Assembly: GCF_008806595.1 (NCBI RefSeq)
Contig: NZ_VZRB01000027.1
Location: 1-64,000 of the forward strand
DNA: 64,000 bases
Direction of reading: 5' to 3'
From: Streptomyces luteolifulvus
GTDB taxonomy: Bacteria > Actinomycetota > Actinomycetes > Streptomycetales > Streptomycetaceae
The first letter of the stretch is position 1; every line of letters starts with the position of its first letter. Below are positions 1-7,346 of the stretch, one piece after another. Under the pieces are notes generated by a model. The model worked only from the letters and a program-made list of their open reading frames with translations. It made no database searches and had not been told where the DNA came from. Position numbers and translations under genes: made by a program.

Positions 1-121
1 GGTGCACATCGATCCCTACGTAAGCCGACATCGCGGGCCTCCAGACCCCGACTCGGCTCCCCCAGAACGATTGTTCCCTGAACGAGCCGGGAGGGGGAGC
101 CCCCGCCCTCATAGGGTCAGG

Positions 122-1093
122 TCAGCCGCCCAACGCCGGAACCACCCGCTCCGCGAACAGCCGCAGGCTGCGCCAGCCCTCCTCCACCGGCATCCCGCCC
201 GCCAGCGGATGCAGCACGAGGTTGTCCAGGCCCAGGTCCAGGCATGCCTCGGGCGTGAGGATGCGGTACACGCCCTCGGCCCGCAGCTCGTCCACCGTCG
301 TGGCCGCCGACCTCACCGCCGACGTGATGTCCCCGGTCTGCCAGGAGGCATAGGTCCGTGCCTCGTGCAGGAAGTGCTCGCCGTAGTGCGCCCACGCCCG
401 GTCCGGGTCCTCGGCGATGTGCAGCAGCGGGGTTTCGGCGGCGGGCATCATGGTCCAGCCCCCGGTGCCGTACTCGACGAGCCGCTCTTTGTAGTACGCC
501 TCCAGCTCCGGCAGATACGCGCTGGGGAACAAGGGCAGGCCCAGCCGGGCGGCGCGGCGGGCGGCGGCCTTCGAGGAGCCGCCGACCAGCAGCAGGGGGT
601 GAGGGTCGGAGCAGGGGCGCGGGGTGACCCGCACCCTGCGGCCCCGGTAGGTGAACTCCTCGCCGGTCCAGGCCTTCAGCAGCGTCTCCAGGACCTCGTC
701 CTGGAGCTTTCCGCGCCGGCGCCACTCCACGTCGAACTGTGCGTACTCCTCGGGCCGGTACCCGATACCGGAGACCGTCACCAGCCGCCCGCCGCTGAGC
801 AGATCGAGTACGGCGATGTCCTCGGCGAGCCGCAGCGGATCGTGCAGCGGGCCGATGACCGCCGAGACCGTGACCGCGAGATGCCGGGTCGCGCCGAAGA
901 CCGCGCCCGCGAACGCGAACGGCGAGGGCAGCCAGTTGTTGGCGACGCCGTGGTGCTCCTCGGTCTGGACGGTGGTGATCCCGCGCTCGTCGGCGTACGC
1001 GGCCATCTCCAGGGCGGCCCGGTAGCGGGCGCCGAGCGAGGCGGGGGTGGCGTCCGGCTCGACGAGGTTGAAGCGTACGACCGATACGGGCAT
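122..1093 (-). CDS. LLM-class flavin-dependent oxidoreductase
   Basis: The 323-residue product reads as a bacterial-luciferase-like (LLM class) monooxygenase or reductase, an F420- or FMN-dependent TIM barrel. The N-terminus has a strand followed by a helix rich in AAYADERG and then the TVQTEEHHGV segment typical of the family. A middle segment reads ISGIGYRPEEY-like and is followed by a glycine-rich VGGSSKAAARRAARLG stretch near residue 180. Length is normal. The gene diverges from ftsY, with a perfect short inverted repeat in the gap. The substrate cannot be deduced. Confidence 0.85.
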   Translation of the reverse strand: MPVSVVRFNLVEPDATPASLGARYRAALEMAAYADERGITTVQTEEHHGVANNWLPSPFAFAGAVFGATRHLAVTVSAVIGPLHDPLRLAEDIAVLDLLSGGRLVTVSGIGYRPEEYAQFDVEWRRRGKLQDEVLETLLKAWTGEEFTYRGRRVRVTPRPCSDPHPLLLVGGSSKAAARRAARLGLPLFPSAYLPELEAYYKERLVEYGTGGWTMMPAAETPLLHIAEDPDRAWAHYGEHFLHEARTYASWQTGDITSAVRSAATTVDELRAEGVYRILTPEACLDLGLDNLVLHPLAGGMPVEEGWRSLRLFAERVVPALGG

Positions 1094-1136
1094 GGCGGGT
1101 CCCCCTTCGCAGGGCGGGTGTGAGGGGGGACGTTAA

Positions 1137-1151
1137 CTGACGGGGCGTCAG
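1137..1151. promoter_or_regulatory. candidate operator in the divergent gap
   Basis: A perfect inverted repeat, CTGACG-GGG-CGTCAG, lies 44 bases upstream of the oxidoreductase start and about 120 bases upstream of ftsY. Size and symmetry suit a TetR-like dimer. No regulator gene is adjacent, so this is an inference from symmetry alone. Confidence 0.45.
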
Positions 1152-1272
1152 ACAGCCATAGCCGAGAACGATAGATCAGGTGTTCGAAAAGCTGGGCGCA
1201 CATCCCGGCGCGGACGCAGAGGCGCGGACGAAGAAAGGCGGTGCGGAAAGGTCACGCCATACTGGAGCTGTT

Positions 1273-2484
1273 ATGGAAACCGTCATCCTTGCTGTAGTCA
1301 TCGCCGTGGTCGTGCTCGGCGCGCTCGGCGGGCTCGTCATCGGCACCCGGCGCAAGAAGCCGCTGCCCCCGCCGCCCCCGTCCGCGCCCGACATCACCGC
1401 CCCTCCGGCCGAGCCGCACATCGGCGACGAGGCCGAGACCCCGCGCGACGAACCGCGCCGGACGATAGAGGAGGTGGACCTTCCGGACGGCTCGGCCCCG
1501 ACGGCCGTCGCGGAGCCTCCGGCCGCCCCGGAACTCGAAGTTCCCGAGATCGAGATCCCCGAGCCGACGGCCGGACGCCTCGTGCGCCTGCGCGCCCGGC
1601 TCTCCCGCTCCCAGAACGCGCTCGGCAAGGGGCTGCTCACGCTGCTGTCGCGCGAGCACCTCGACGAGGAGACCTGGGAGGAGATCGAGGACACGCTGCT
1701 CACTGCCGATGTCGGGGTGCAGCCCACCCAGGAGCTGGTGGACGGGCTGCGTGAGCGGGTGAAGGTGCTCGGCACGCGCACGCCCGTGGAGCTGCGCGCG
1801 CTGCTGCGCGAGGAGCTGCTCAAGCTGGTCGGCACCGACTTCGACCGCACCGTCAAGACCGAGCCCGAGACCAGCAAGCCGGGCATCGTGATGGTCGTCG
1901 GCGTGAACGGCACCGGCAAGACCACCACCACCGGCAAGCTCGCCCGTGTTCTGGTGGCCGACGGCCGCACCGTCGTCCTCGGCGCCGCCGACACCTTCCG
2001 TGCCGCCGCCGCCGACCAGCTCCAGACCTGGGGCGAGCGGGTCGGCGCCTACACCGTGCGCGGTCCGGAGGGCGGCGACCCGGCCTCCGTCGCCTTCGAC
2101 GCGGTCAAGGAGGGCAAGGAGATGGGCATGGACGTCGTGCTCATCGACACCGCGGGCCGTCTGCACACCAAGACCGGGCTCATGGACGAGCTTGGCAAGG
2201 TCAAGCGGGTGGTGGAGAAGCACGCGCCGCTCGACGAGGTGCTGCTGGTCCTCGACGCGACGACCGGGCAGAACGGTCTGGTGCAGGCCCGTGTCTTCGC
2301 CGAGGTCGTCGACATCACGGGCATCGTGCTCACCAAGCTGGACGGCACGGCGAAGGGCGGCATCGTGGTCGCGGTCCAGCGCGAGCTGGGCGTGCCGGTC
2401 AAGCTGGTCGGGCTCGGCGAGGGCGCGGACGATCTGGCGCCGTTCGAGCCGGAGGCGTTCGTTGACGCCCTTATCGGGGAGTAG
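1273..2484 (+). CDS. ftsY: signal recognition particle receptor FtsY
   Basis: FtsY is the SRP receptor GTPase that docks ribosome-nascent chain complexes to the membrane translocase. The 403-residue protein starts with one membrane segment (residues 2-21, METVILAVVIAV), then an acidic proline-rich linker (about 30-110), then the NG domain. G1 is GVNGTGKTTTTGKLA near residue 210, G3 is DTAGRLHTK and G4 is TKLDGTAKGG. I chose the ATG at 1273 because GGAG sits 5 bases upstream and the membrane segment follows at once. The longer in-frame GTG start at 1180 adds an unlikely leader. Its SRP partner ffh lies further down. Confidence 0.97.
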   Translation: METVILAVVIAVVVLGALGGLVIGTRRKKPLPPPPPSAPDITAPPAEPHIGDEAETPRDEPRRTIEEVDLPDGSAPTAVAEPPAAPELEVPEIEIPEPTAGRLVRLRARLSRSQNALGKGLLTLLSREHLDEETWEEIEDTLLTADVGVQPTQELVDGLRERVKVLGTRTPVELRALLREELLKLVGTDFDRTVKTEPETSKPGIVMVVGVNGTGKTTTTGKLARVLVADGRTVVLGAADTFRAAAADQLQTWGERVGAYTVRGPEGGDPASVAFDAVKEGKEMGMDVVLIDTAGRLHTKTGLMDELGKVKRVVEKHAPLDEVLLVLDATTGQNGLVQARVFAEVVDITGIVLTKLDGTAKGGIVVAVQRELGVPVKLVGLGEGADDLAPFEPEAFVDALIGE

Positions 2485-2527
2485 GACCTCCTGCATCCGG
2501 GATCCGCTCCTCGGAGGTCACGCAAGA

Positions 2528-2563
2528 AGCGCCCGCCCCAAAGTGCAGTCGGAGGCGGGCGCT
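2528..2563 (+). terminator. terminator after ftsY
   Basis: Two perfect 10-base arms, AGCGCCCGCC and GGCGGGCGCT, are separated by 16 bases and followed by GCTGTCTTT. The position, 44 bases after the ftsY stop, fits an intrinsic terminator. Confidence 0.7.
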
Positions 2564-2662
2564 GCTGTCTTTGCGCCTGAGTCGGCGCCGCTCTCGCGGA
2601 CCGGGTCCCTCACCGTCGTGGTTCCACACTCGATGGTGGCACCTGGCTGCGTGCAGCTGAAA

Positions 2663-2701
2663 AAGGGCCCCACCGCATGGTGCAGATGCGCCGGGGCCCT
2701 T
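2663..2701 (-). terminator. terminator of the prim-pol-like gene
   Basis: Arms AAGGGCCCC and GGGGCCCTT form a 9-bp stem. Read on the minus strand the stem is followed by five T residues, so it should end the minus-strand gene at 2750-3406. It may also back up the ftsY terminator. Confidence 0.7.
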
Positions 2702-2749
2702 CGCTGTGTACGCCGTGAGCCCGGACACGCCTGAGTCCGGGTCGCAGGC

Positions 2750-3406
2750 CTACGCCCGTGACCGGTGTGCCACATACGCCAGCGTTCCCAGCAGCAGCCG
2801 GGCCGCCGGCGGCCTTGTCGCCGAGTCCAGGGCGGGGGAGCGCAGCCAGCGGACCGGGCCCAGGCCGCCGCGGTCGGAGGGCGGGGCCGTGATGGACGTA
2901 CCGGGGCCGAGGCCGTGCAGGTCGAGGGAGGTCGGGTCGTCCCAGCCCATGCGGTAGAGCAGTCCGGGGAGGTCGGCGGCGGCGCCGGGGGCGACGAAGA
3001 ATTGGGCGCGGCCATGAGGTGTTGCGGTCACGGGGCCGAGGGGGAGGCCCATGCGTTCGAGCCGGACCAGTGCGCGGCGCCCGGCGGGTTCGGCCACCTC
3101 GATCACGTCGAACGCCCGCCCGACCGGCAGCATCACCGAGGCGCCGGGAAACTCCGCCCAGGCCCTGGTCACCTCGTCGAGCGTGGCGCCGGCCGGGACC
3201 TGCGGTGCGAAGTCGAGCGGATGGGCGCCCGGAGCGGGACAGTCCGCGTGGCCGCACGAGCACGCGCCCGCCGCGGCCCGTGCACCCGGCACGACGTCCC
3301 AGCCCCACAGCCCGGTGAACTCGGCGACCGCGGTGCACTCCGAGGAGCGCCCGCGCCGACGCGAGCCGGGGCGGATCTCCCGGATGCCGCCGATCGTGAA
3401 GCCCAT
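2750..3406 (-). CDS. prim-pol-like domain protein
   Basis: The 218-residue protein starts MGFTIGGIREIRPGSRRRGR, a leader seen on small actinobacterial proteins annotated as bifunctional DNA primase/polymerase. It contains a Cys/His cluster (GACSCGHADCPAPGAHP) that could bind zinc, then an alternating strand/helix region with LPVGRAFDVIEV and FFVAPG. Catalytic acidic residues of an active prim-pol are not evident, so activity is doubtful. The start at 3406 has GGAGGGGG just upstream; the in-frame extension to 3472 has no such support. A related but shorter protein is encoded at 63111-63566. The gene diverges from nsdA. Confidence 0.7.
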   Translation of the reverse strand: MGFTIGGIREIRPGSRRRGRSSECTAVAEFTGLWGWDVVPGARAAAGACSCGHADCPAPGAHPLDFAPQVPAGATLDEVTRAWAEFPGASVMLPVGRAFDVIEVAEPAGRRALVRLERMGLPLGPVTATPHGRAQFFVAPGAAADLPGLLYRMGWDDPTSLDLHGLGPGTSITAPPSDRGGLGPVRWLRSPALDSATRPPAARLLLGTLAYVAHRSRA

Positions 3407-3839
3407 GCCCCCTCCAACGGGTCCAGCGCGCCGGTGGTTACGCGACGAGCGTGACGTGTGACTCTCCGTCACCTGATCCGGTGCATGTCGCGCTCGGAAG
3501 CGCCCCGCGTGGTGTGCCCGGCCCTGCGCGCCCCCGAGTGCACCGCTCCGCCCACTTCCGTTCGTCCTGTGTCAAGTGAATCGCGCGCGGGCGACCGTGA
3601 GTTCATTCGATGGGGTGGCGAATGGTGGCGTTTCCGGGTTCGCCATGGCTGGACGCGTGATCGTAGGATTACTTTGAGTGCACGAGTCCTGAGGGTGCAT
3701 GTGCTCGTGGGTATGCCGGAGGCAAGTCGGCTTTCCGTTCCAAGGGTGACAACTACCGGACGGGAGGACGTATTTACCGGCATTCTGATAGGGCTTGGCG
3801 CACTCAGTGACAAGTGGTCTCAGGGATGGGGGCGTTCCA
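3407..3839. other. 433-base divergent intergenic region
   Basis: The gap separates the prim-pol-like gene from nsdA and should carry promoters for both. It is locally less GC-rich around 3600-3780. A TAGGAT at 3664-3669 could be a -10 box, but I see no convincing -35 at the right distance. No open frame with good codon use and no stable hairpin stood out. Confidence 0.5.
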
Positions 3840-5330
3840 GTGGGCGGCAACGGCGGAAGCGGGACGAGCGCTGGAAACGCTGCGCAGGCTGACAAACGCC
3901 CCAACGAGCTCCTTACCTCGTGGTTCGTGCGCAGCGGCTGGTCCAAGGGCGAACTCGCCCGCCAAGTCAACCGCCGGGCCCGCCAGTTGGGGGCCAACCA
4001 CATTTCCACGGACACCTCCAGGGTGCGCCGCTGGCTGGACGGCGAGAACCCGCGCGAACCCATCCCGCGGATCCTGTCCGAGCTGTTCTCCGAGCGGTTC
4101 GGCTGTGTCGTCTCCGTGGAGGACCTCGGTCTGCGCGCCACCCGCCAATCACCCTCCGTGTCCGGCGTCGACCTGCCCTGGACGGGCCCGCAGACGGTGG
4201 CCCTGCTCAGCGAGTTCTCGCGCAGCGACCTGATGCTGGCGCGGCGCGGCTTCCTCGGGACCTCGCTGGTCCTGTCCGCGGGCCCGTCCCTCATCGAGCC
4301 GATGCAGCGCTGGCTCGTGCCCACCGCGGCGGCCCCGCAAGCGGATCCCGAGCCGTCGGCGAGCCGCCGCGGCGGCCGGCTGTCCCGGCCCGAGCTGGAG
4401 CTCCTCGAGTCCACCACGGTGATGTTCCGCCAGTGGGACGCCCAGTGCGGCGGCGGTCTGCGCCGCAAGGCGGTCGTCGGCCAGCTGCACGAGGTGACCG
4501 ACCTCCTCCAGGAACCCCAGCCCGAGGCCACCACGCGCAAGCTGTTCAAGGTCGCCGCCGAGCTCGCGGAACTCGCGGGCTGGATGTCGTACGACGTGGG
4601 GCTTCAGCCCACCGCCCAGAAGTACTTCGTGCTCGCCCTGCACGCCGCCAAGGAGGCGGGCGACAAGCCGCTCGGCTCGTACGTCCTGTCCAGCATGAGC
4701 CGCCAGATGATTCATCTCGGGCGGCCCGACGACGCCCTGGAGCTCATCCACCTCGCGCAGTACGGCAGCCGGGACTGCGCGAGTCCGCGCACCCAGTCCA
4801 TGCTGTATGCGATGGAGGCGCGCGCGTACGCCAACATGGGACAGCCCGGCAAGTGCAAGCGGGCGGTCCGGATGGCCGAGGACACCTTCGCCGACATCGA
4901 CGAGTGGGACGAGCCGGACCCCGACTGGATCCGCTTCTTCTCCGAGGCCGAGCTGTACGGCGAGAACTCCCACTCCTTCCGGGACCTCGCCTACGTTGCC
5001 GGCCGCAGCCCGACCTACGCCTCCCTCGCCGAGCCCCTCATGCAGCGGGCGGTCGACCTCTTCGCCAAGGACGACGAGCACCAGCGCTCGTACGCGCTGA
5101 ACCTGATCGGTCTGGCCACGGTGCACCTGCTCCAGCGCGAGCCCGAACGGAGCACCGGGCCGGCCGCCGATGCCATGCGGATCGCCAAGAAGGTCCGCTC
5201 CGAGCGCGTCAACACTCGTATCCGAAAGACGGTCGACACGGCCGTACGCGATTTCGGGGACCTCGCCGACGTCGTGGACCTGACCGAGAAGCTCGCCGCA
5301 GAGCTGCCCGAGACCGCCGAAGCGGTCTGA
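3840..5330 (+). CDS. nsdA: NsdA-like negative regulator of differentiation
   Basis: The sequence matches NsdA, a Streptomyces protein whose loss increases sporulation and antibiotic production. The first ~110 residues form a conserved domain (LLTSWFVRSGWSKGELARQV, RVRRWLDGENPREP) that looks like a helix-turn-helix. The rest is largely helical with TPR-like repeats (AKEAGDKPLGSYVLSSMSRQ, AMEARAYANMGQPGKCKR). I chose GTG 3840 because it opens the conserved VGGNGGSGTSAGNAAQADKR leader. The longer in-frame start at 3795 is a TTG. It sits between ftsY and amtB, the known S. coelicolor order. Its direct target is not visible here. Confidence 0.88.
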   Translation: MGGNGGSGTSAGNAAQADKRPNELLTSWFVRSGWSKGELARQVNRRARQLGANHISTDTSRVRRWLDGENPREPIPRILSELFSERFGCVVSVEDLGLRATRQSPSVSGVDLPWTGPQTVALLSEFSRSDLMLARRGFLGTSLVLSAGPSLIEPMQRWLVPTAAAPQADPEPSASRRGGRLSRPELELLESTTVMFRQWDAQCGGGLRRKAVVGQLHEVTDLLQEPQPEATTRKLFKVAAELAELAGWMSYDVGLQPTAQKYFVLALHAAKEAGDKPLGSYVLSSMSRQMIHLGRPDDALELIHLAQYGSRDCASPRTQSMLYAMEARAYANMGQPGKCKRAVRMAEDTFADIDEWDEPDPDWIRFFSEAELYGENSHSFRDLAYVAGRSPTYASLAEPLMQRAVDLFAKDDEHQRSYALNLIGLATVHLLQREPERSTGPAADAMRIAKKVRSERVNTRIRKTVDTAVRDFGDLADVVDLTEKLAAELPETAEAV

Positions 5331-5642
5331 TCCCGCCAGGCCCCGGCCGCGGCCGGCCCTCCCGAACTGCCCGACTCGGCTCCCCCCGCCAGGTCATCGG
5401 AAGGCCGCCCGCGGCCGGTTTCTTTCCTCTTCCGAAGGTTGCGCCACGATAACGATCGACGTGGGCCATATCCGCCAGTTCATCGACGCGTAACACACAC
5501 GGCGCCTTCGTCACGGCGGCGAAACAACGAGGGGCTTCCACCGAAACCGCGCTGCGCCAATCTCATGGCGCATAACCGGCCCACCCCTCAATCCGCTCAG
5601 GCTTCGCCCGCACGGGGCCGTACCAACGACGAGGAGACGCCG
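5331..5642. other. 312-base gap upstream of amtB
   Basis: This gap holds the GlnR-like site described separately at 5510-5547 and presumably the amtB promoter. A further GTAAC lies at 5490-5494. Nothing else was recognised and no short coding frame is supported. Confidence 0.5.
5510..5547 (+). promoter_or_regulatory. GlnR-type operator upstream of amtB
   Basis: Half-sites fall on an 11-base period: GTCAC (5510), n6, GAAAC (5521), n6, a degenerate GGGCT (5532), n6, GAAAC (5543). The known GlnR box is gTnAC-n6-GaAAC repeated twice, so three of four half-sites are good. In S. coelicolor GlnR activates amtB-glnK-glnD under nitrogen limitation. Binding here is inferred. Confidence 0.7.
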
Positions 5643-6983
5643 ATGGCACCAGCCATCACGCTTGCCGCAGAGGCGCCCAAGCTCTCTGCCGCCAACACAG
5701 GTTTCATGCTCATCTGTTCCGCCCTGGTGCTGCTCATGACACCGGGCCTGGCCTTCTTCTACGGAGGCATGGTCCGCGTCAAGAGCACCCTCAACATGCT
5801 GATGATGAGCTTCATCAGTATCGGCATCGTCACCATCCTGTGGGTGCTGTACGGCTTCTCCATGGCCTTCGGTACGGACTCCGGCAGTGTCGTCGGCTGG
5901 ACCTCCGACTGGGTGGGCCTCAGCAACATCGGGCTGACGGAGCTGTGGGACGGATACACCATCCCGATCTTCGTGTTCATGGTCTTCCAGCTGATGTTCG
6001 CGATCATCACGCCGGCCCTGATAAGCGGTGCCCTCGCGGACCGCGTGAAGTTCACGGCGTGGTCGCTGTTCGTCGCCCTGTGGGCCACCGTCGTCTACTT
6101 CCCGGTCGCCCACTGGGTCTGGGGCGCCGGCGGCTGGGCCTTCGAGCTGGGCGTCATCGACTTCGCCGGTGGTACGGCGGTCCACATCAACGCTGGTGCC
6201 GCGGCCCTCGGCGTGATCCTCGTCATCGGCAAGCGCGTCGGCTTCAAGAAGGACCCGATGCGTCCGCACAGCCTGCCGCTGGTCATGCTCGGCGCCGGTC
6301 TGCTGTGGTTCGGCTGGTTCGGCTTCAACGCCGGTTCGTGGCTCGGCAACGACGACGGCGTCGGCGCGCTGATGTTCGTCAACACGCAGATCGCCACCGC
6401 GGCCGCCATGCTGGCCTGGCTCATCTACGAGAAGATCCGCCACGGCGCGTTCACCACGCTGGGCGCCGCCTCCGGCGCGGTCGCCGGTCTGGTCGCCATC
6501 ACCCCGTCCGGTGGTGCGGTCTCCCCGGTCGGCGCGATCGCCGTCGGCGCCATCGCCGGTCTGCTGTGCGCCATGGCCGTCGGCCTGAAGTACAAGCTCG
6601 GCTACGACGACTCCCTCGACGTCGTCGGCGTCCACCTGGTCGGCGGTGTCGCCGGCTCCCTGCTGATCGGCTTCTTCGCCAGCGGCAAGGGCCAGTCCGA
6701 GGTCCAGGGCCTCTTCTACGGCGGCGGCCTCGACCAGTTCTGGAAGCAGTGCGCCGGTGTCTTCGCGGTCCTCGCCTACTCGCTCGTCGCCTCCGCGGTC
6801 CTCGCCTTCCTGATCGACAAGACGATCGGCATGCGGGTCTCCGAGGACGAGGAGATCTCCGGCATCGACCAGGCCGAGCACGCCGAGACCGCATACGACT
6901 TCAGCGGGGCCGGCGGCGGCGCCGCCCGGACCGCCGCCTCCGCTCCGGTCGCCGACACTGCGAGCAAGAAGGTGGACGCATGA
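5643..6983 (+). CDS. amtB: ammonium transporter AmtB
   Basis: The 446-residue membrane protein of the Amt/Rh family moves ammonium across the cytoplasmic membrane. About eleven hydrophobic segments are visible from residue 15 on (FMLICSALVLLMTPGLAFFY). The pore signatures FAGGTAVHINAGAAALG and DVVGVHLVGGVAG carry the two conserved pore histidines. The C-terminal tail is acidic and Ala-rich. The ATG at 5643 has GAGGAGA upstream. Its stop overlaps the glnK start (ATGA), which fits coupled synthesis of transporter and PII regulator. A GlnR-type site lies upstream. Confidence 0.97.
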   Translation: MAPAITLAAEAPKLSAANTGFMLICSALVLLMTPGLAFFYGGMVRVKSTLNMLMMSFISIGIVTILWVLYGFSMAFGTDSGSVVGWTSDWVGLSNIGLTELWDGYTIPIFVFMVFQLMFAIITPALISGALADRVKFTAWSLFVALWATVVYFPVAHWVWGAGGWAFELGVIDFAGGTAVHINAGAAALGVILVIGKRVGFKKDPMRPHSLPLVMLGAGLLWFGWFGFNAGSWLGNDDGVGALMFVNTQIATAAAMLAWLIYEKIRHGAFTTLGAASGAVAGLVAITPSGGAVSPVGAIAVGAIAGLLCAMAVGLKYKLGYDDSLDVVGVHLVGGVAGSLLIGFFASGKGQSEVQGLFYGGGLDQFWKQCAGVFAVLAYSLVASAVLAFLIDKTIGMRVSEDEEISGIDQAEHAETAYDFSGAGGGAARTAASAPVADTASKKVDA

Positions 6984-7318
6984 AGCTCATCACCGCCGTC
7001 GTCAAGCCCCACCGGCTCGACGAGATCAAGGAGGCCCTCCAGGCCTTCGGGGTGCACGGACTGACGGTCACCGAGGCGAGCGGCTACGGTCGTCAGCGGG
7101 GCCACACCGAGGTCTACCGCGGTGCCGAGTACACCGTGGACCTGGTCCCCAAGATCCGCATCGAGGTGCTGGCCGAGGACGACGACGCCGAGCAGCTGAT
7201 CGACGTCATCGTCAAGGCCGCCCGGACCGGCAAGATCGGTGACGGCAAGGTCTGGTCCCTGCCGGTCGAGACCGCCGTACGGGTCCGGACGGGCGAGCGC
7301 GGCCCGGACGCCCTCTGA
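6980..7318 (+). CDS. glnK: nitrogen regulatory protein PII (GlnK)
   Basis: The 112-residue PII protein senses nitrogen and energy status and can plug AmtB. It shows MKLITAVVKPHRLDEIKEAL at the start, T-loop residues with the modifiable Tyr51 (RGAEYTVDL), and the C-terminal GKIGDGKVW nucleotide-binding segment. It starts inside the amtB stop (ATGA overlap) and is followed by glnD, whose product modifies PII. In Streptomyces the modification of Tyr51 is reported to be adenylylation rather than uridylylation. Confidence 0.97.
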   Translation: MKLITAVVKPHRLDEIKEALQAFGVHGLTVTEASGYGRQRGHTEVYRGAEYTVDLVPKIRIEVLAEDDDAEQLIDVIVKAARTGKIGDGKVWSLPVETAVRVRTGERGPDAL

Positions 7319-7346
7319 CAGCAGAAGAAGGAACAGGAGTCGCCGG

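Noticed and set aside
1180..1272. Upstream GTG extension of ftsY
   Set aside because: The ATG at 1273 has a good ribosome-binding site and is followed directly by the membrane segment; the extension looks like untranslated leader.
3920..5452. Long Arg/Pro-rich open frame overlapping nsdA
   Set aside because: It is a frame-shifted shadow of nsdA with low-complexity composition and no motif; such frames are expected in this GC-rich DNA.
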